Origin: Acidimicrobiaceae bacterium
GTDB lineage: Bacteria; Actinomycetota; Acidimicrobiia; Acidimicrobiales; RAAP-2
Direction: 5' to 3'
NCBI GenBank assembly: GCA_027306585.1
Contig: DAHUZJ010000090.1
Location: 1-36,622, forward strand
DNA length: 36,622 bases
Made by a program: the position numbers and the translations under genes. The notes under the pieces were generated by a model. It was given only the letters and a program-made list of their open reading frames with translations, was not told the origin of the DNA and did not search any database. This document shows positions 31,074 through 36,622 of this stretch, in pieces (the first letter of the stretch is position 1; each line of letters opens with the position of its first letter).

Positions 31074-33345
31074 GGAGCTGCTCCACGACGCGACGCAGGA
31101 GATCGTCGACCTCTTCCGCCGAAGTCGCCGTGGCGACCACCGACGACCAGCGCATGCGCGCCGGCTCCCCCGCAGTTGCGGCCGCCGCCGCCACGCTCGC
31201 CGACAGGTGCGCCGCGACCTCCTCGGCGTCCGCGCCGCCCGGGACGAGCGCGGTCGCGAGGACGAAGGTCGCCGGTGCGGCGCGGGCGACCGGGTCGTCG
31301 AAGCGGAGATCGGCCCGGAGGGTGTCTGCCACGGCACGGAGCGTCGCCTCGCTGACGCTGCCGCCCGAAGTCGCCGTCAGCTCGACGGCCGCCAGCATCA
31401 GCGGCCATCCCGTGCGGCGGGCTCCGCCGAGCAGGCGGCCGGCCCGGGCCATCAGCACCTCCATGCTGGCAGCCCCGGTCACCGCGTCCGGCGGGAGCAA
31501 CCAGTAGTCGTCCATGCCGCCCGCGCCGGCCAGCGACATGGCGCCCGCGCCGGCCAGCGACATGGCGCCCGCGCCGGCCAGCGACATGGCGCCCAGCGAC
31601 CCCAGGTCCCCCGTCCCGGCGAAGAGAAGGCCGGCATCACCCCCACCGAGCGTCGGTGGCGCGAGGGAGGGCGGCGCGGCGGGAGCCGGCGCGGCGGGCA
31701 CGGCAGGTGCGGCGAGGGTCGGTGCGAGCGCCATCGCCATCTCAGCCTCGGAGCCCCAGGCCGCGTCCGCGTCCACTGCGACCGGCCCCAGCGGGGCAGC
31801 GAGCGCGATCGCCGCGACGGGTGCCGTCGCATCGGTGTGCCCCCTGAGCGTGGTGCGGAGCAGGCCCACCACGAAGCGCAGCTCCCTGCGGGTCGCCGGG
31901 AACGCCAGGGCGACCACGGCCGGTACCAGGGTGAGCAACGAGCGCGGGAAGGAGACCAGGGGCGCCAGCATCGGCGGGACGAGCACCGCGAGCGGCAAGA
32001 GGAGCCGGCGGTAGCGCATGGGGGCGATCCGTGCGGTGGCCCGGTGGGTGACCACCGTCGAGGCGAGCGAGAGCCCGCTCGCAATGGCGATGCCCAGGAT
32101 CCCGGCCACCGGCACCAGGGCCACGGCCGCGACCGACAAGATGGCGAACTGCCACAGCGACGCCCGTGCCACCGACATGTTCTTCCCGACCGCGAAGAGC
32201 ACGGTGCACTGGACCAGGTTCACCACTCCGAGCACCGAGACGATCGAGAATGCGACGTAGAGGTGCAGTGCCGGGTCCCACGAGCTCCCGAAGACGGGTG
32301 GGATCAGCCCACGGGCCACGAGGCCGAACGCGGCGAACGGCGCCGCTGCGGCGATCATCACGAGGAACATGCCCTCCTCGAGCGCCCGTGCCAAGCGCGC
32401 CAACCCGCCGTTGCGGGCGCGAGAGACGGCCACCATGCCGACCCGGAATACCCCCCGCCGGGTGAAGTTCAGCATGCCGGCCAGGCGGATCGAGAAGTTG
32501 ACGTAGCCGACACCCACCGGACCGGCGAACGTCCCGACCACGACGGCCACCACGACATTGCCGGCGCTCGTCGCCCACGTCGACAAGGAATAGGTGAAGC
32601 CGTGGCCCACCATCTCCCTGGCGCCCGACCACGACCAGGCCAGGTGCGGCCGCAGCCCGGCAAAGGCGTAGCTGCCGATCAAGAGCCAGGTCTGCCAGGC
32701 GAAGTACCCGGCCACGAGCGACCAGCTCCCCAGGCCACCGATCGCCAGCGGCACCGCGGTGGCATACAGCACCGCGTCGCCGCCCAGCTCCAGGATCCCC
32801 ATCCGCCGATAGCCGAATTGGCGCTCGATGCACGCTTGGGCCGGCGCCCAGAGGACGTTGATCGGCACGAGCAGAAGGAGCACCCGGAGCGGCAGGAGCA
32901 TGCCCCGGGGCCGCAACAGCCCCCCGAGTGGGATCGTGAGGGCGAGGCCCACCACGCTCACCACCACGGACGCCAGCAGCAAGAAGGTGAAGGCCTCGTC
33001 GTAGTCGCGGCGCGTCGGGGCCTCCGGCTTGCGGATGAGGAAGACCTCGAGACCCATCTGCGCCAGCGTCGAAGCGAAGAGGATGAAGGCCGCGGCGGCG
33101 CTGAAGATGCCGTAGTTCGCCGGGCCGATCGCCCGCATGGTGACGACCGTCCCGCCGAGCCGCACGAGCATCCCAAGGACCTCGCGGCCCGCGAGGTAGC
33201 CCGCACTGCGGATCGCCAGCGCGCGAAGCGACGCCCCTTCCCCGGGACCGTGGCGATCGCCCCGTCCCCGCGCCGCGGACGACCTCCTGGACCCGCCGTC
33301 GGGTACCTGCCCCGTGTGGGGCGGAGCAGCGGGCTCGGCGACCAT
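31063..33345 (-). CDS. Wzx-like polysaccharide flippase fused to a degenerate GGDEF-like domain
   Basis: 760 residues. After a basic N-terminus, residues about 45-490 hold some twelve to fourteen membrane helices with the flippase opening LVRLGGTVVTMRAIGPANYG and IFSAAAAFILFASTLAQMGL, as in O-antigen/teichuronic-acid export proteins of the MOP superfamily. A Pro/Ala linker and a GAMSLA triple repeat follow. Residues about 610-760 resemble a GGDEF fold (DAVTGAASMEVLMARAGRLL; DLRFDDPVARAAPATFVLAT), but the GGDEF signature position reads APATF, so cyclase activity is unlikely. The flippase should move a lipid-linked glycan across the membrane. It starts 15 nt after the GAF gene and overlaps acpS. 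Confidence 0.82.
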   Translation of the reverse strand: MVAEPAAPPHTGQVPDGGSRRSSAARGRGDRHGPGEGASLRALAIRSAGYLAGREVLGMLVRLGGTVVTMRAIGPANYGIFSAAAAFILFASTLAQMGLEVFLIRKPEAPTRRDYDEAFTFLLLASVVVSVVGLALTIPLGGLLRPRGMLLPLRVLLLLVPINVLWAPAQACIERQFGYRRMGILELGGDAVLYATAVPLAIGGLGSWSLVAGYFAWQTWLLIGSYAFAGLRPHLAWSWSGAREMVGHGFTYSLSTWATSAGNVVVAVVVGTFAGPVGVGYVNFSIRLAGMLNFTRRGVFRVGMVAVSRARNGGLARLARALEEGMFLVMIAAAAPFAAFGLVARGLIPPVFGSSWDPALHLYVAFSIVSVLGVVNLVQCTVLFAVGKNMSVARASLWQFAILSVAAVALVPVAGILGIAIASGLSLASTVVTHRATARIAPMRYRRLLLPLAVLVPPMLAPLVSFPRSLLTLVPAVVALAFPATRRELRFVVGLLRTTLRGHTDATAPVAAIALAAPLGPVAVDADAAWGSEAEMAMALAPTLAAPAVPAAPAPAAPPSLAPPTLGGGDAGLLFAGTGDLGSLGAMSLAGAGAMSLAGAGAMSLAGAGGMDDYWLLPPDAVTGAASMEVLMARAGRLLGGARRTGWPLMLAAVELTATSGGSVSEATLRAVADTLRADLRFDDPVARAAPATFVLATALVPGGADAEEVAAHLSASVAAAAATAGEPARMRWSSVVATATSAEEVDDLLRRVVEQLHAR
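31513..31599. repeat. 24-bp tandem repeat (3 copies plus a partial) in the flippase linker
   Basis: Units at 31513-31536, 31537-31560 and 31561-31584, the last two identical, plus a shortened copy at 31585-31599. They encode GAMSLAGA repeated in the linker between the membrane and GGDEF-like parts. Confidence 0.9.
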
Positions 33346-33359
33346 CCGACGGCCGTTCG

Positions 33360-35138
33360 TCAGGCCGCACGGAGCTTTGCCACCGCCTGCCGGAGGAGCT
33401 CGTCGGCGTCGTGCCGGCCGGCGAGGTCGGCGACGACGTGCGCGGACCGCACCGATGCCGCGTCGGAGGCGATGGCGGACCGGACGGTGGTGACGAGATG
33501 CTCCTCCACGTTGGCACCCGTTGAGCTCCCTGGCACGAGCGGGACGGCGGCGACGAAGGCACGGTCACCGACCTGTGCCAGCGGGTCGTCGAACCGCAAC
33601 TGACCTCGGAGGGCGTGGGCCGCCACCACGATGGCGTCCTCGTCGACCTCGCCGACGACCTCGACCACCACCAAGACGAGCGCGCCACCGCCCACCGCGG
33701 AGGCGCCGAGCATGCGGCCGGTGCGGCCGAGCAGGGCCCCGAGCGGGACCAGCCCGGTCCCGGGATCCACCCCGCGCAAGAGGTCGGCCAGCGGATCGCT
33801 CCCGGCTGGCGCCTCGGCACGCAGCACGGACGGCGCGACGGTGGCACCCGCCGGGTCCATCGGCACGCCGGTTCCTGCGTTGCCGGGCGCCAGCTCGGTC
33901 GTGACGAGCTCGGCGGCAAGGGGTTCGGCGGTTGGCGGTTCGGCCGGTGCAGCCGCCGAGGGGACCGCTGGCGCAGGCTGCTCGGCCTGCGCGACGACCT
34001 CCCATGCGGGCTGCTCGGCCCCAGCGGAGGGCACGGGCGAGGGAACCACTGGGATGGTGCCCCAGACGAGCTCGTCCCCCAACGTGGGCGGCACAGTGGG
34101 ACCCCCGGTGCCCGACGGCATCTGGGCGTCGGTGCCCTGCGGCGGGCCCTCCAGGGGCGGGGTCCAGGCCGGCTCGCCCGGCTCCAGGCGCGGGGCCCTG
34201 CCCCAGATGACCTCGGGCGCCGGCACCGGGGGTGGACCGGGCTGTTCCCATGCCGGTGCCGGGGGTGCCGGAGGCATCGCGGTGGGCGCCGGGATGGGCT
34301 CGCCGGCCGGTGGCGGCTCTTGGGGAGCAGCGGCTCGCTCGGGCTGACCGGGAGGGCCACCGAAGTCGGCGCGCGGTGGCACGCCCCATACGGGCTCCGA
34401 GGGGGGCGGGGCGGCGGGTGGTGCGGGAGGAGCCGGCGCGGGGGCGACGGGCTGGGTCGGTGCCGGGGGCGCGACCGGTGCACCCGGCGGGGTCTGCGGG
34501 GTCGGCACGGCCGGCGCAACCGGAGGCGTCGGCGCGGCCATCGCCGACCAATCCTGGTCCGAGATCGCTGTCGGCCGGCTCGCCACGGGCGTCGGCACCG
34601 GGGGTGCCGCCGCAGGGGGTTCCTGACCTGCCGTCGGCGTCGGCGACGGGGCGGTCGGGGCCGCAGCCCCTTGCCCCGCCGCGACGTCAGGCGCGACCTG
34701 TTCGCGCACCTCCTGACGGGCCCGGAAGTACGACGAGAGTCGCTGGGCGATGCGCTCGAGCAGCTCGATCTGCCGGCTGTCGAAGGATCCCGCTTCCGGA
34801 CCGACCACACCGAGGAGGCCCCACGGCCGGTTGCCCGGACCATCCACGAGCGGCACGATCGCCAGTGCCATGCGCCGCCCTGGGCCGAGCCCACGGGAGG
34901 CGAGCCGCGCCATCCGCACGAGCACCTTCCCCGTGCCGAATTCCGGGTCGCCCCACGCCTGGCGGATCAAGTCGTCCACCGTTTCGCCGCTGAACACCTC
35001 GTCCTCGGGCGTGGCCCGGTACGTCGCCGTCGCGAACGTGTCGTCGTCCAGCGCCAGCGCCACGAAGGCCGCTGCGGCGCGGCTCTCGCTGCGCGCCATG
35101 CGCAGGAGGTTCGTCGTTCCTCCGCTCAGACTGTCCAT
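33360..35138 (-). CDS. GAF-like domain protein with Pro-rich linker and degenerate GGDEF-like domain
   Basis: 592 residues, no membrane helix. Residues 1-145 look like a GAF sensor (AAAFVALALDDDTFATATYR; RRMALAIVPLVDGPGNRPWG; LLGVVGPEAGSFDSRQIELL, then ERIAQRLSSYF). Residues 150-440 are Pro/Ala-rich with repeated VWG(R/V/T) motifs (EPVWGVPP, EVIWGRAP, ELVWGTIP). Residues 445-592 resemble the domain ending the flippase (DPGTGLVPLGALLGRTGRML; QLRFDDPLAQVGDRAFVAAV); GDRAF replaces GGDEF. It may be a cytoplasmic regulator or scaffold of glycan export, possibly through the paired domains. The ATG at 35138 is preceded by AGGGGACC; ATG 35099 is an alternative. Confidence 0.7.
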   Translation of the reverse strand: MDSLSGGTTNLLRMARSESRAAAAFVALALDDDTFATATYRATPEDEVFSGETVDDLIRQAWGDPEFGTGKVLVRMARLASRGLGPGRRMALAIVPLVDGPGNRPWGLLGVVGPEAGSFDSRQIELLERIAQRLSSYFRARQEVREQVAPDVAAGQGAAAPTAPSPTPTAGQEPPAAAPPVPTPVASRPTAISDQDWSAMAAPTPPVAPAVPTPQTPPGAPVAPPAPTQPVAPAPAPPAPPAAPPPSEPVWGVPPRADFGGPPGQPERAAAPQEPPPAGEPIPAPTAMPPAPPAPAWEQPGPPPVPAPEVIWGRAPRLEPGEPAWTPPLEGPPQGTDAQMPSGTGGPTVPPTLGDELVWGTIPVVPSPVPSAGAEQPAWEVVAQAEQPAPAVPSAAAPAEPPTAEPLAAELVTTELAPGNAGTGVPMDPAGATVAPSVLRAEAPAGSDPLADLLRGVDPGTGLVPLGALLGRTGRMLGASAVGGGALVLVVVEVVGEVDEDAIVVAAHALRGQLRFDDPLAQVGDRAFVAAVPLVPGSSTGANVEEHLVTTVRSAIASDAASVRSAHVVADLAGRHDADELLRQAVAKLRAA

Positions 35139-35238
35139 GGTCCCCTGGCTCCCCTAGCTCCCCAGCTGGCTCTCCAGCGCTTCCCCCGCCGTGTGACCTC
35201 GTCCCGGGCCGGCTGGCCGACACGGCCGTGCCAGTCCG

Positions 35239-35279
35239 GCAACGCGGCGTTGCTGCTCGTCCGAACGTACGGGACGAGC
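35239..35279 (-). terminator. Two adjacent hairpins between the GH26-like and GAF genes
   Basis: GCAACG-CGG-CGTTGC (35239-35253) is followed directly by GCTCGTCC - 9 nt - GGACGAGC (35255-35279). They lie 40-80 nt past the stop of the GH26-like gene on the minus strand. No T-run is present, so termination would be factor-dependent or attenuating; a regulatory site for the downstream operon is the alternative. Confidence 0.5.
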
Positions 35280-35318
35280 GTCCCACTCACGTCCGAGACG
35301 CGTCCCACGAGCGGTCCC

Positions 35319-36398
35319 TCAGGGCGCAGCAGGCGCCGAGCCGCCGACGACCCCCTGGCCGACGGCGTGGACCAACGCGGCGTCGGCCTGCGGGAACGCA
35401 CCTCCCGTGACCGCCCACGAGGCGTAGTCCCAGAGCAGGACCATCGTGGCGTGCGCGGCACGGGCCCACTCGAGGGCGGCCGTGAGGAACGCGGGGTTGT
35501 CGCCGGCCCCGCCGTTGACCACCGGGACCAACCCGCACATCCCGAGGGCGAACTGCTTGCCGTGACGGGCGGCGAACGACGCCGCCCAGCTCGGCCCGTA
35601 CGGCCGGTCGGCCAGGGTTGTCCATTGGTCCTGGGGCGCGGCGCTGTCCAGGCCGACGTCGAAGGCATCCTCGGCCACGATGTCGACGGCTTGGTTCCCC
35701 GGGTAGAGCGTCGCCGGTGTGAGCTGTGTGCCGGGCTCACCGGCATCCCACTCGAACTGGAAGTGCGCGCCCGGCACGGCGGCCATGGCGGCGTGGATGT
35801 GGTCCCAGAAGGCCACGTACTGGACTGCCTGAGCGGCCGTGGACACTTGCCACGGGTTCTGCGAGCTCTCGGGCTGCCACCCCACCATGAGCACCGCCCC
35901 GCCGAGCCCGCCCGACACGAGGCGCTGCGCCAGCAAGGTGAAGGCCCCGTCGTAGGCGCCGGCCGCGCCCTGCGCCAGTGTGCCGCCGGACGACGGGAGC
36001 ATCGGCACGGCGACCACCATGCGGAACGGCGTGTTGCTCCACGAGCCCGTCAGCCACGAGGGGTCGCTCAGGGCGGTCCATGTCGACGCCGGCTGGAAGT
36101 CCAGGGCGTAGGTCACCTTGCCTCCGACGTCACCGTTGACCGACCGGGCGAGCGTGGCTGCCCCCGGCCCCGTGTACAGGCCGAGCGCGGGCGGCGGTGT
36201 CGCCGAGGCGCCGGAGGTGGCACCCCGGGTCGAGGGCCGGCGCCGGCTCGCGGTGTCGACCGAGTGGTGGGGCACGTTCGAGCCGTGCACGACCGCGTCG
36301 CGCAGCCGCCAGCCACCGAGCGCGAGCGCGGCGATGAGCAGGAAGACGGCGCCGGCCACGAAGGCGTCTCGCACGAGGACCCGGTTGCGGCGTCGCAT
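35319..36398 (-). CDS. Membrane-anchored GH26-like glycoside hydrolase homolog, probably catalytically altered
   Basis: 359 residues. One N-terminal membrane helix (DAFVAGAVFLLIAALALGGW, about 11-30) and a Ser/Arg/Pro-rich linker lead to an extracytoplasmic barrel that reads like GH26 (beta-mannanase-type) proteins near polysaccharide loci: LGLYTGPGAATLARSVNG, GGAVLMVGWQPESSQNPWQV, AVDIVAEDAFDVG, FALGMCGLVPVVNGGAGDNP. Family members usually have GWExNGxWxPW and PEWG there; in this protein those glutamates appear as Gln and Met. It may bind glycan without cutting it, or use other residues. ATG 36398 overlaps the upstream stop (TGATG). Confidence 0.62.
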   Translation of the reverse strand: MRRRNRVLVRDAFVAGAVFLLIAALALGGWRLRDAVVHGSNVPHHSVDTASRRRPSTRGATSGASATPPPALGLYTGPGAATLARSVNGDVGGKVTYALDFQPASTWTALSDPSWLTGSWSNTPFRMVVAVPMLPSSGGTLAQGAAGAYDGAFTLLAQRLVSGGLGGAVLMVGWQPESSQNPWQVSTAAQAVQYVAFWDHIHAAMAAVPGAHFQFEWDAGEPGTQLTPATLYPGNQAVDIVAEDAFDVGLDSAAPQDQWTTLADRPYGPSWAASFAARHGKQFALGMCGLVPVVNGGAGDNPAFLTAALEWARAAHATMVLLWDYASWAVTGGAFPQADAALVHAVGQGVVGGSAPAAP

Positions 36399-36622
36399 CA
36401 GGCGTCCTGCCCGACGCCGACCGGAACCAGCAGGGGCGCCTCGTAGCCGGTCGCCACCGGGTTCCCGGCGATCCGGCTGCCGCGGAGCGGGACGGCCAGC
36501 GCCAGGAGCGCCCACAGCACCTGCGGCATGCCCCCGTTGCTCAGGAACGGCCACATCGTGTTCATGACCAGCATGGACACGATGGCGATCCCCAGGGCAC
36601 TGCCCAGCGCCCGGTCGAGGGG
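36398..36622 (-). CDS. C-terminus of a multi-membrane protein, probably O-antigen polymerase/ligase (partial)
   Basis: 74 residues running in from beyond the window. Two hydrophobic helices flank a short loop (LGSALGIAIVSMLVMNTMWP; SNGGMPQVLWALLALAVPLR), the pattern seen at the end of Wzy/WaaL-type O-antigen polymerases and ligases, followed by a 24-residue soluble tail. The stop overlaps the start of the GH26-like gene. The family call rests on this short end and on the flippase and glycosyltransferases nearby. Confidence 0.5.
   Translation of the reverse strand, partial: PLDRALGSALGIAIVSMLVMNTMWPFLSNGGMPQVLWALLALAVPLRGSRIAGNPVATGYEAPLLVPVGVGQDA

Noticed and set aside
31742-34894. A 1050-codon minus-strand frame spanning the flippase and GAF genes
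   Set aside because: It is the wrong frame of the same strand, Arg/Pro/Ser-rich; the flippase helices and GAF domain are in the other frame.
1-36622. tRNA, rRNA, insertion sequences or prophage genes
   Set aside because: Reading both strands I saw no cloverleaf-like sequence, transposase, integrase or terminal inverted repeats that I could support.

Overview
The window comes from a very GC-rich bacterium (about 70% GC or more by eye). Three things suggest a motile actinomycete, possibly of the Acidimicrobiia: FliA/WhiG-type sigma factors, the trehalose-to-glycogen route TreS/maltokinase/GlgE, and flagellar genes with actinobacterial-style sequences. The placement is an inference from gene content; there is no rRNA marker here.

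Region 1 (1-11138) is motility. On the plus strand are the end of a flagellar operon (a FlhF-like protein with a degenerate G domain, then a small membrane protein) and an unusual multi-repeat CsrA. Convergent to them is an eight-gene minus-strand operon: swrD/flbD-motA-motB-fliL-flgN-flgK-flgL-fliW. Its predicted sigma-28 promoter (8626-8653) faces away from a plus-strand pair, fliA plus a short sigma-like protein that stops after region 2. A second FliA/WhiG paralog (10302-11138, minus) has its own near-consensus sigma-28 promoter (11183-11210). FliA, CsrA and FliW together make a compact transcriptional and translational control set for late flagellar genes.

Region 2 (11230-23234, minus) is one tightly spaced alpha-glucan operon: glgE, treS-mak (fused), malQ, glgB, glgX and an unknown 117-codon gene. 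TreS converts trehalose to maltose, the kinase domain makes maltose 1-phosphate, GlgE polymerises it, GlgB branches the chain, and GlgX and MalQ trim and recycle it.

Region 3 (23570-27246) holds a quinone-oxidoreductase-like enzyme, a small acidic protein, an Alg14-Alg13-type fused glycosyltransferase and a divergent GT4-type glycosyltransferase.

Region 4 (27344-36622, minus) is a polysaccharide locus with unexpected carrier-protein chemistry. In transcription order it has the end of a putative O-antigen polymerase/ligase, a membrane-anchored GH26-like protein without obvious catalytic glutamates, a GAF plus degenerate-GGDEF protein, a Wzx-like flippase fused to a second degenerate GGDEF-like domain, AcpS, an acyl carrier protein, a SerRS-like amino acid:[carrier protein] ligase, and a double alpha/beta-hydrolase related to exosortase-A-associated hydrolases. 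The last six genes overlap or nearly abut. I infer an amino-acid-loading pathway dedicated to modifying an exported glycan or lipid. It is the strongest candidate here for an undescribed system.
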